From Caloramator sp. (lineage in GTDB: Bacteria; Bacillota; Clostridia; Clostridiales; Caloramatoraceae), in contig JAOAAJ010000073.1 of the NCBI GenBank assembly GCA_026418935.1, positions 1-64,000 on the forward strand: DNA of 64,000 nt. Direction: 5' to 3'. How positions within the stretch are numbered: position 1 is the stretch's first letter; each line of letters starts with the position of its first letter. The notes beneath the pieces were generated by a model. That model was given only the letters and a program-made list of their open reading frames with translations. It did no database searches and was not told the DNA's origin. Shown here piece after piece: positions 17,078 to 23,728 of the stretch. A program made the translations under genes and the position numbers.

Positions 17078-17918
17078 ATTCTCCTATAACTTCTTTTATG
17101 TATTTTGGAAGTACAAAGCAAGCCTTATGTATTTCTGGAGTATAGTACTTAGTATCCATTTCTGGAATCTTTGTAACATCTACTTGAGTTGGGTCATATT
17201 TCTTTGAGCCTACTGTAAAGCTCCAGTATCCACCTGGATAAGTTGGAATTGCAGCCATAAATAGTTTAGTTACAGGGAATATAGCCTTTGCGTCGCTAAA
17301 TACCTTTCTTACTGTATCTGGTAAGAAGAATGGAGTTTCTGTTTGAGCAACAAATATTCCATCTTCTGTTAGTGCTTCATATATATCCTTGTAGAAGTTT
17401 CCTCCAAATAGACCTTCAGCAATGCTAAATGGGTCAGTTGAGTCAACTATAATTACATCAAATTCATTTTTGTGTTCTTTAACATATTTTATTCCATCGC
17501 CTATGAATACTTCACATCTTGGGTCATCAAGTGCACAGCTTATTTCTGGTAGATACTTTTTACAAGCATCAACAACATCCTTATCTATTTCGCAAAGAAC
17601 AGCCTTTTCAACTGACTTATGCTTTAGTATTTCTCTTATTGCACCACCGTCTCCACCACCAACAACTAAAACCTTCTTTGGATTTGGGTGCGTAAATAGT
17701 GGAATGTGTGAAATCATTTCATGGTAAACAAATTCATCTTTAATTGTTGTTTGAACTATACCGTCAAGTATAAGCATTCTTCCGAATACTTCTGAATCAA
17801 CAATTGCCATGTCTTGGTATTGAGTTTGCTTTCTAAGAAGAGTTTCTTTAATCTTGTAGGACATAGCTACGCCTTCGCCTTCAAGTTGCATTTCTTTCAG
17901 CCACATATCCATTGGCAT
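17076..17918 (-). CDS. speE: Spermidine synthase (polyamine aminopropyltransferase)
   Basis: Transfers aminopropyl from decarboxylated S-adenosylmethionine to putrescine. The 280-residue length is typical. Motifs seen: [18 protein letters not shown] (cofactor loop), [17 protein letters not shown], the catalytic [16 protein letters not shown], and the YPGGYWSF substrate segment near residue 225. The start at 17918 follows AGGAGGCG on the minus strand. No speD or agmatinase gene is adjacent, so the rest of the pathway lies elsewhere. Confidence 0.96.
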   Translation of the reverse strand: MPMDMWLKEMQLEGEGVAMSYKIKETLLRKQTQYQDMAIVDSEVFGRMLILDGIVQTTIKDEFVYHEMISHIPLFTHPNPKKVLVVGGGDGGAIREILKHKSVEKAVLCEIDKDVVDACKKYLPEISCALDDPRCEVFIGDGIKYVKEHKNEFDVIIVDSTDPFSIAEGLFGGNFYKDIYEALTEDGIFVAQTETPFFLPDTVRKVFSDAKAIFPVTKLFMAAIPTYPGGYWSFTVGSKKYDPTQVDVTKIPEMDTKYYTPEIHKACFVLPKYIKEVIGE

Positions 17919-18070
17919 TAAAATCGCCTCCTTTTTGGGATTTTAGATACAAATAGCATTTTAGCATTAATTAGGATTAATTACAATATTCATATCAAAA
18001 AAAATATAGTACAATAATATACACAACATATCTTATGTAAGATAATAGCAAAATATTCGGAGGTGTCCTT

Positions 18071-18463
18071 ATGGAGTTTAGTTTAAAAACGTCAAAGATG
18101 CAGGAGTTTATTAACATAACTAACCAAGTTAGAGAGGTTGTAAGAAAAAGTGGCATAAAAAATGGATTGGCAGTTATATTTATTCCCCATACAACTGCAG
18201 GTATAACTATAAATGAAAATGCTGATCCAGATGTTGTAAGGGATATGATAGCTACACTTGATAAGGTTTATCCTGTAAAGGGTGACTATTGGCATATGGA
18301 GGGTAATTCCCACGCACATATTAAAGCATCACTTATGGGATCTTCCTGTAGCGTAATAATAGAGGATGGTGACTTAAAACTTGGAACTTGGCAGGGAATA
18401 TATTTTTGTGAATTTGATGGGCCAAGAACAAGAAAATTTTATGTAAAAATATTAAATGGATAG
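18071..18463 (+). CDS. YjbQ/UPF0047 family protein
   Basis: A 130-residue member of the YjbQ (UPF0047) family, often named secondary thiamine-phosphate synthase. The conserved histidines in VIFIPHTTAGITINENADPDV and GNSHAHIKASLMG, with the closing LGTWQGIYFCEFDGPRTRKF, are all present. In E. coli the homologue can weakly replace ThiE, but the main physiological job is unknown. GGAGGTG precedes the start. Confidence 0.9.
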   Translation: MEFSLKTSKMQEFINITNQVREVVRKSGIKNGLAVIFIPHTTAGITINENADPDVVRDMIATLDKVYPVKGDYWHMEGNSHAHIKASLMGSSCSVIIEDGDLKLGTWQGIYFCEFDGPRTRKFYVKILNG

Positions 18464-18465
18464 TG

Positions 18466-18494
18466 TTGACAATGTTTATTAAAGAATATATTAT
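18466..18494 (+). promoter_or_regulatory. Promoter of the Mn-riboswitch transcript
   Basis: TTGACA (18466-18471), 17 bp, TATTAT (18489-18494). The -35 begins three bases after the yjbQ stop codon, so the exporter has its own transcript. Confidence 0.7.
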
Positions 18495-18504
18495 ATAATA
18501 AGAG

Positions 18505-18638
18505 TGGTTAAAGGGGAGTAGCTGCCCGCTTTGGGTTGATAAAGTCAACATACTGGCCTTTGGCCTGGCTTTATCGGACGTTCGTCAAGTGAGACCTTTA
18601 ACACAATGCTTTGCATTGTGTTAAAGGTCTTTAATTTT
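18505..18638 (+). promoter_or_regulatory. yybP-ykoY manganese riboswitch with terminator
   Basis: Conserved aptamer blocks are present in order: AAGGGGAGTAGC (18511-18522), ACATACTGGCC, and TCGTCAAGTGAGACCTTT (18582-18599). The P1 helix pairs TTAAAGG (18508-18514) with CCTTTAA (18595-18601). The latter is also the 5' arm of an 18-bp terminator stem (18592-18609 with 18613-18630, then TTAATTTT). The two folds exclude each other, so Mn2+ binding should stabilise P1 and switch on the UPF0016 exporter gene. The mechanism follows the known class. Confidence 0.95.
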
Positions 18639-18668
18639 GTATAAAATAAAAAAGAAGGAGGAATGTAT

Positions 18669-19337
18669 ATGGCATTACTTAAAGCATTTTTATTTGTACT
18701 TGTTGCAGAAATGGGAGATAAAACACAGCTCCTTGCTATGGCCTGTGCAAGTAAATATAAACTTAAGCAGGTTATTACAGGTGTGTTTGCAGCAACACTA
18801 CTTCTAAATGCTCTTGCTGTTTTAATTGGAACATATCTTGGAAGTTATATCAAATTTGAGTATGTAAAATTTGCAGCAGCCTTTCTATTTATAGGTTTTG
18901 GACTGTGGGGACTAAAGGAGGAAGAAGAGGAAGAAAATGTTGAAGGAGAAGCTTGTAGCTTGAAGGAGGATAGGTTTGGTCCAATTATAACAGTAGGAAC
19001 AACTTTTTTCTTAGCGGAGCTTGGAGATAAGACACAAATAATGACTTTAACCTTTGCTGCACAAGAAAAGGCACCAATATTGGTTTTAATAGGTGCAACA
19101 TTAGGTATGATAGTAGCAGATACTTTAGGAATAGCAGGAGGAACATTAATATCTAAATATCTTCCAGAAAAGTATATAAAGCTTGGAGCAGCATTCATAT
19201 TTATTGTATTTGGTATTACAACCCTCTATGAAGTTTTACCAGTTAAGCATTTAACAGTAACTAATCAAGTAATTTTCTATGTAGTTTTAATTCTACTTGT
19301 TTATTTAATAGGTTTTAGAAGAAAAAATGAAAAGTAA
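18669..19337 (+). CDS. UPF0016/GDT1-family Mn2+ exporter
   Basis: A 222-residue membrane protein with six predicted membrane segments in two repeats. Each repeat holds the cation-binding motif ExGDKTQ: VAEMGDKTQLLAMA near residue 13 and LAELGDKTQIMTLT near residue 120. An acidic linker (EEEEEEN) separates them. Family members (MneA/MneP-linked bacterial proteins, yeast Gdt1, human TMEM165) move Mn2+ or Ca2+. The Mn riboswitch upstream supports Mn efflux. The start at 18669 is eight bases after AAGGAGG; the ATG at 18663 is too close. Confidence 0.92.
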   Translation: MALLKAFLFVLVAEMGDKTQLLAMACASKYKLKQVITGVFAATLLLNALAVLIGTYLGSYIKFEYVKFAAAFLFIGFGLWGLKEEEEEENVEGEACSLKEDRFGPIITVGTTFFLAELGDKTQIMTLTFAAQEKAPILVLIGATLGMIVADTLGIAGGTLISKYLPEKYIKLGAAFIFIVFGITTLYEVLPVKHLTVTNQVIFYVVLILLVYLIGFRRKNEK

Positions 19338-19347
19338 TTAAGTATAA

Positions 19348-19376
19348 GAAGGAAAATTTTATCTTATGTAGAATTA
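19348..19376 (+). promoter_or_regulatory. Candidate SigH promoter of the spoIIA operon
   Basis: GAAGGAAAA (19348-19356) and GTAGAATTA (19368-19376) separated by 11 bp match the SigH pattern RnAGGAwWW / RnnGAATww. The spoIIA operon of Bacillus is SigH-dependent, so position and sequence agree. Confidence 0.7.
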
Positions 19377-19447
19377 TATAGATAAGCCGCCAGAGAAAAG
19401 TATTATTAGAGGCATAAAGTTTAAAAAATAGTTTTGGGGGGATGGGT

Positions 19448-19783
19448 ATGCAGCTAAAGTTTAGTGTAGAAGATGGGTGCCTAATTGTTGAGATGCATGG
19501 TGAACTTGACCACCATTCGGCAGAAGGGGCAAGAATAAAAATTGATAATAAAATTGAAGAGCTTGGAATTAATAAGTTAATATTTGACTTTGCAGGGGTT
19601 AATTTTATGGATAGTTCAGGTATAGGGGTTATAATTGGAAGGTATAAAAAATTAAAGGACTATGATGGAAAAGTAGCAGTTGTAAATCTTAAGCCTCAGA
19701 TAAAAAAGATATTTGAACTAAGTGGTTTATTTAAAATTTTAAGTGAGTTTGAAAGCACCAAAGAGGCTCTTTTAAATCTATGA
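19448..19783 (+). CDS. spoIIAA: Anti-sigma F factor antagonist
   Basis: STAS-domain protein of 111 residues that, when unphosphorylated, binds SpoIIAB and frees SigF in the forespore. The phosphorylation site is in [16 protein letters not shown] (the Ser after Asp, about residue 58). The start at 19448 lies six bases after GGGGGG; the ATG at 19442 directly abuts that site. It is the first gene of spoIIAA-spoIIAB-sigF. Confidence 0.95.
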   Translation: MQLKFSVEDGCLIVEMHGELDHHSAEGARIKIDNKIEELGINKLIFDFAGVNFMDSSGIGVIIGRYKKLKDYDGKVAVVNLKPQIKKIFELSGLFKILSEFESTKEALLNL

Positions 19784-19796
19784 TGGGGGGGATATT

Positions 19797-20222
19797 ATGT
19801 TTAAAAATGAGATGAAATTGGAGTTTCCAAGCAAATCAGTTAATGAATCCTTTGCAAGAGTGGTAGTAGCGGCTTTTGCATCACAACTTGACCCTACTTT
19901 AGAAGAGCTTTCAGATGTAAAAACTGCGGTATCTGAGGCTGTTACAAATGCTATTATACATGGTTATGAGGATGCAGAGGGAATTGTAACATTAAGATGT
20001 AAAATTGAAGATAATAAGTTGACTATAGAAGTTGAAGACAATGGTAAGGGAATAGAAAATGTTGAACTTGCAAGGCAGCCTCTTTATACTTCAAGACCTG
20101 AACTTGAAAGGTCAGGTATGGGCTTTACAGTTATGGAAACATTTATGGATAGTGTAGAGGTATATTCGGAGCTTGGAAAGGGAACTAAAGTGATTATGAC
20201 AAAAACTTTTAAATCGGCCTGA
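19797..20222 (+). CDS. spoIIAB: Anti-sigma F factor / serine kinase
   Basis: A 141-residue GHKL-fold kinase that holds SigF inactive with ATP and phosphorylates SpoIIAA. ATP-binding boxes are clear: N-box [20 protein letters not shown]1 [12 protein letters not shown] and G2 [16 protein letters not shown]. It lies between spoIIAA and sigF with gaps under 20 bases, and a GGGGGG ribosome site precedes the ATG. Confidence 0.96.
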   Translation: MFKNEMKLEFPSKSVNESFARVVVAAFASQLDPTLEELSDVKTAVSEAVTNAIIHGYEDAEGIVTLRCKIEDNKLTIEVEDNGKGIENVELARQPLYTSRPELERSGMGFTVMETFMDSVEVYSELGKGTKVIMTKTFKSA

Positions 20223-20238
20223 TATATGGGGGTAAAAT

Positions 20239-20991
20239 ATGAAAGAGGGTTTGGAGGATGTAAAGGTTAATTCTTTGGAGGATTTTAGGGAGCTCATAGT
20301 AAAAAGCCAAGCGGGGGATAAAGAGGCAGAGGAAAAGCTAATAAAGAACAACATAGGATTAGTAACGAGTATAGTTAAGAGATTTTTAAATAGAGGTTAT
20401 GAATATGAAGACCTATTTCAAATAGGTTGTATAGGCCTTATAAAGGCAATTAAAAAGTTTGATGTTTCATATGATGTAAAGTTTTCCACATATGCTGTAC
20501 CTATGATACTTGGTGAAATTAAAAGGTTTATGCGTGATGATGGTATAATAAAGGTAAGTAGAAGCGTAAAGGAAACTGCAAGAAAAGTTAAGCTTGCAAA
20601 GGATAAATTAGCCAAAGAATATGGGAGAGAGGCTACAATCGAAGAGATTGCAAATGAGCTTAGTATAACAACAGAAGAAGTTATATTAAGTATGGATAGC
20701 TTGAATTCACCAGAATACCTATATGATACAGTTCATCAAGATGATGGGGCAGCAGTACTTTTAATAGATAGAGTAAGTGAAGATAAGGATTATGGTGAAG
20801 ATATAGTTGATAGAGTGGCATTAAAGGAACTTATTCAAAACTTGGAACCAAGAGATAGGCAGGTAATTTTTTTAAGGTATTTTAAGGACTTAACCCAAAG
20901 CCAAATTGCTGAAATATTGGGTATATCACAGGTTCAGGTTTCAAGAATCGAAAAGAGAGTTTTAACATATTTAAAAAAGGCAATGGAGTAG
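20239..20991 (+). CDS. sigF: Forespore sigma factor F
   Basis: A 250-residue sigma-70 family factor, the first compartment-specific sigma in the forespore. Region 2 shows YEYEDLFQIGCIGLIKAIKKFD and VKFSTYAVPMILGEIKRFMRDDG. Region 3 is REATIEEIANELSI, and region 4 is the HTH LTQSQIAEILGISQVQVSRIEKRVL. Gene order after spoIIAB identifies it as SigF rather than SigG. A terminator follows, then SpoVA genes that are normally SigG-dependent. Confidence 0.96.
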   Translation: MKEGLEDVKVNSLEDFRELIVKSQAGDKEAEEKLIKNNIGLVTSIVKRFLNRGYEYEDLFQIGCIGLIKAIKKFDVSYDVKFSTYAVPMILGEIKRFMRDDGIIKVSRSVKETARKVKLAKDKLAKEYGREATIEEIANELSITTEEVILSMDSLNSPEYLYDTVHQDDGAAVLLIDRVSEDKDYGEDIVDRVALKELIQNLEPRDRQVIFLRYFKDLTQSQIAEILGISQVQVSRIEKRVLTYLKKAME

Positions 20992-21012
20992 GTAATATTC
21001 CATTGCCTTTTT
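20978..21012 (+). terminator. Terminator between sigF and the spoVA group
   Basis: A 10-bp stem (AGGCAATGGA 20978-20987 with 20999-21008) and T-tail, overlapping the last sigF codons. It separates the early (SpoIIA) from the late (SpoVA) sporulation genes. Confidence 0.8.
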
Positions 21013-21060
21013 GTTTTATTTTTCTCACTTTTGGAGAAAATATTAATGGAGGTGTATAGA

Positions 21061-21204
21061 ATGTATTATAAGGCAAAAAAAGTAGATGCTATTAATTTTA
21101 AACAACCAGAGGATAAGGAACATAGATTTGATTATAACAACACATCCTTTAATATGATTTCAGGCTTAAGGGGACAAAACGAAAATATAAAGGATGGAAG
21201 GTGA
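21061..21204 (+). CDS. 47-residue hypothetical protein ahead of spoVAC
   Basis: ATG at 21061 follows GGAGGTG (about 21049) and the frame is open for 47 codons to TGA at 21202-21204. The product is small, hydrophilic and basic, starts MYYKAKKVDAINFKQPEDKE and ends in GLRGQNENIKDGR, without cysteines or membrane segment. Its stop codon lies inside the spoVAC ribosome site (GGAAGGTGA), so translation of the two may be coupled. I do not recognise the family. Position suggests a sporulation role. Confidence 0.72.
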   Translation: MYYKAKKVDAINFKQPEDKEHRFDYNNTSFNMISGLRGQNENIKDGR

Positions 21205-21208
21205 TTTT

Positions 21209-21670
21209 ATGGAACATACTAATGAAGAGAGACTTAAAAAAGAATTTCAGGATATGGTAAAAAAGAGTGCTCCAAGCTCAAACTTTTTAAAGGACTGCTT
21301 GGCGGCTTTTGTTGTAGGAGGATTTATCTGTGTTATTGGTCAATTTGTTATGAATTTCTTTATTGGTCTTGGAATTCCTAAAGAGGATGTAGGTTATTAT
21401 GTAGCTACTATAATGGTCTTTTTAGGTGCATTTTTAACAGGACTTGGTGTTTATGATAATATTGGAAAATTTGCAGGAGCTGGTTCAATAGTTCCTATTA
21501 CAGGATTTTCAAATTCCATTGTTGCACCAGCTATGGAGTTTAAAAGAGAAGGTTTTGTTTTTGGTGTTGGTGCAAAGATGTTTGTCATTGCAGGTCCAGT
21601 TTTGGTATATGGAATTTCAAGTTCAGTTATTGTAGGAATTATATATTACATAATAAACCTTTTTAAGTAA
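21209..21670 (+). CDS. spoVAC: Stage V sporulation protein AC
   Basis: A 153-residue membrane protein of the SpoVA channel that loads Ca-dipicolinate into the forespore and releases it on germination; Bacillus SpoVAC acts as a mechanosensitive channel. Four hydrophobic segments are seen, with family signatures DCLAAFVVGGFICVIGQ and GAGSIVPITGFSNSIVAPAMEFKREG. The start at 21209 follows GGAAGGTGA. SpoVAD and SpoVAEb follow, as in all clostridia. Confidence 0.96.
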   Translation: MEHTNEERLKKEFQDMVKKSAPSSNFLKDCLAAFVVGGFICVIGQFVMNFFIGLGIPKEDVGYYVATIMVFLGAFLTGLGVYDNIGKFAGAGSIVPITGFSNSIVAPAMEFKREGFVFGVGAKMFVIAGPVLVYGISSSVIVGIIYYIINLFK

Positions 21671-21684
21671 GGAGGAATTTTGCT

Positions 21685-22701
21685 ATGGGGGAAAAGAGAG
21701 TAGGTGAACAAACTATAGCCTTTAAAAACCCTCCATCTATAATATCGACAGCAGCAATTGCAGGTCCTAAAGAGGGAGAAGGACCACTGAGAGATTATTA
21801 TGATGTTATTTTGCAGGATGATTTGTTTGGAGAAGAGAGTTGGGAAAAGGCAGAAAGTAAAATGCAAAAGGAAGCAGTTAGACTGGCTTTAGAAAAACTA
21901 AAGATAGATGAAAAGGACATAGATTATATATTTGCAGGAGATTTACTCAATCAGCTTATGGCATCAAGCCTTGCAGCAAGGGATTATAAGATACCCTTTT
22001 TTGGGCTGTATGGTGCTTGTTCAACTTTAACAGAATCTATGAGTCTTGCTTCTATGGCAGTTGATGGTGGATATGCAGATTATGTTATAGCTTCAACTTC
22101 AAGCCATTTTTGTTCTGCAGAAAGACAATTTAGATTTCCTTTAGAGCATGGAAATCAAAGACCACCAACTTCACAGTGGACAGTTACAGGTGCAGGAGCA
22201 GCTGTTATATCAAGTAAAGGTAATGGACCATATATTACTTATGTTACAACAGGAAGAGTTGTTGATTTTGGAATAAAGGATGCAAATAATATGGGGGCAG
22301 CAATGGCACCAGCAGCTGCAGATACAATTCTTAGACATTTTAAAGATACAGGAAGAACAAACAAAGATTATGATTTAATTATAACTGGAGATTTAGGTAA
22401 AGTAGGAATGGAACTTACTTTAGATATATTAAAAAAACAAGGATTTGATATGAGTACAAACTATTCGGACTGTGGAGTAAAGGTATTTGATTTAACACAG
22501 CAGGATGTACATTCAGGAGGAAGTGGATGTGGCTGTTCTGCTATTGTCTTTTGTGGATACCTTTATAAGCAGATTATGGAGGGAAATCTAAATAAAATAC
22601 TATTGATTTCAACAGGAGCACTTTTAAGTCCAACTAGTACAATGCAGGGTGAATCAATTCCTGGTATTGCACATGCAGTTGCAATAGAAAGGGGAGTTTA
22701 G
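21685..22701 (+). CDS. spoVAD: Stage V sporulation protein AD
   Basis: A 338-residue thiolase-fold protein that binds dipicolinic acid directly and works with SpoVAC and SpoVAEb in spore DPA uptake. Typical segments are LNQLMASSLAARDYKIPFFGLYGACSTL, HFCSAERQFRFPLEHGNQRPPTSQWTVTGAG and GGSGCGCSAIVFCGYL. The length equals that of Bacillus SpoVAD. The gene starts 15 bases after spoVAC and ends one base before spoVAEb. Confidence 0.97.
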   Translation: MGEKRVGEQTIAFKNPPSIISTAAIAGPKEGEGPLRDYYDVILQDDLFGEESWEKAESKMQKEAVRLALEKLKIDEKDIDYIFAGDLLNQLMASSLAARDYKIPFFGLYGACSTLTESMSLASMAVDGGYADYVIASTSSHFCSAERQFRFPLEHGNQRPPTSQWTVTGAGAAVISSKGNGPYITYVTTGRVVDFGIKDANNMGAAMAPAAADTILRHFKDTGRTNKDYDLIITGDLGKVGMELTLDILKKQGFDMSTNYSDCGVKVFDLTQQDVHSGGSGCGCSAIVFCGYLYKQIMEGNLNKILLISTGALLSPTSTMQGESIPGIAHAVAIERGV

Positions 22702-22702
22702 T

Positions 22703-23059
22703 ATGGATTATTTAAGGGCATTTATAGTTGGAGGAACAATATGCTTAATAGGACAAATATTAATGGATAAAACAAATTTAACTCCAGCAAGGATACTTGT
22801 TAGTTTTGTTACAGCTGGAGTAATACTTGGTGCAATAGGTATATATGAGCCTATAGTTGAATATGGAAAGGCTGGGGCCACAGTTCCACTACCAGGTTTT
22901 GGATACTCTCTTGCAAAGGGAACAATAAAGGAAGTAGAAAAATATGGTTTGATAGGTGCATTTACAGGTGGAATAAAGGCAACTTCTGCAGGTATTGCAG
23001 CAGCAATATTTTTTGGATATCTAATGGCAATAATATTCAACCCAAAGGCTAAAAGTTAG
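22703..23059 (+). CDS. spoVAE: Stage V sporulation protein AEb
   Basis: A 118-residue membrane protein with three to four hydrophobic segments, the third core member of the SpoVA channel. The family pattern LRAFIVGGTICLIGQILMDKT and GAIGIYEPIVEYGKAGATVPLPGFGYSLAKG parallels SpoVAC, reflecting common ancestry. Ribosome site GGGGAG is at the end of spoVAD. Confidence 0.95.
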   Translation: MDYLRAFIVGGTICLIGQILMDKTNLTPARILVSFVTAGVILGAIGIYEPIVEYGKAGATVPLPGFGYSLAKGTIKEVEKYGLIGAFTGGIKATSAGIAAAIFFGYLMAIIFNPKAKS

Positions 23060-23069
23060 GAGTGATATA

Positions 23070-23645
23070 TTGAAAAAGAAGGTTATTATAGTAACGGATG
23101 GCGATTTAGTTGCACAAAGGGCAGTGGAAGCTGCTGCAAAGAATATAGGTGGTAGATGTATATCAAGATCAGCAGGGAACCCAACTCCAATATCAGGAAG
23201 AGAAATAGTAGAGTACATAAAACAGGCAAAATATGACCCAGTAGTTGTTATGGTAGATGATAGAGGAGATACTCATAAGGGTGATGGAGAAGAGGCAATG
23301 GAATATATATTAAATTGTGGAGAAGTAGATGTTTTAGGGGTTATTGCTGTAGCATCTAATACAAATGGTGTTAGAGGTATAAAAGTTGATTATTCAATAG
23401 ATAGAAATGGCAACATAGTTAAAAAGGGTGTAGATAAAAGCGGAGTTGTCAAAGATGATAAAATAGTTAAGGGAGATACAGTAGATGTCTTAAATGATAA
23501 GAGAGCTCCTATAATAATCGGAGTTGGTGATATAGGTAAAATGGATGGATTTGATAATGTTGAAATAGGAGCTCCTATAATTACAAAGGCTATGGAAGAA
23601 ATTATAAGAAGAAGTGATAGAGCTGATTCAAAAGAGGAAGAATAA
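23070..23645 (+). CDS. spoVAEa: Stage V sporulation protein AEa
   Basis: A 191-residue soluble SpoVAEa-family protein (KVIIVTDGDLVAQRAVEAAAKNIGGR, SRSAGNPTPISGREIVEYI, VVMVDDRGDTHKGDGEEAM). In Bacillus it is found within the spoVA operon and affects DPA release during germination. The start is TTG at 23070, seven bases after GGAG of GGAGTGA. The C-terminal tail is acidic. Last gene of the spoVA group, before a strong terminator. Confidence 0.92.
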   Translation: MKKKVIIVTDGDLVAQRAVEAAAKNIGGRCISRSAGNPTPISGREIVEYIKQAKYDPVVVMVDDRGDTHKGDGEEAMEYILNCGEVDVLGVIAVASNTNGVRGIKVDYSIDRNGNIVKKGVDKSGVVKDDKIVKGDTVDVLNDKRAPIIIGVGDIGKMDGFDNVEIGAPIITKAMEEIIRRSDRADSKEEE

Positions 23646-23673
23646 ACAAAAGTTTCATAAAGGAATGTTTTAG

Positions 23674-23714
23674 AAAGAGCTCAAGATACTTTAAAAGTTT
23701 CTTGAGCTCTTTTA
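23674..23714. terminator. Terminator between spoVAEa and the PBP gene
   Basis: A 13-bp perfect stem (AAAGAGCTCAAGA 23674-23686 with 23700-23712) between convergent genes; short T-runs on both strands allow two-way use. Confidence 0.85.
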
Positions 23715-23728
23715 AAATTATATGATAT

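Noticed and set aside
21010-21042. SigG promoter for the spoVA group
   Set aside because: GGAGAAAATA looks like a -10, but no convincing GnATA-type -35 is found 18 bp upstream; left unannotated.
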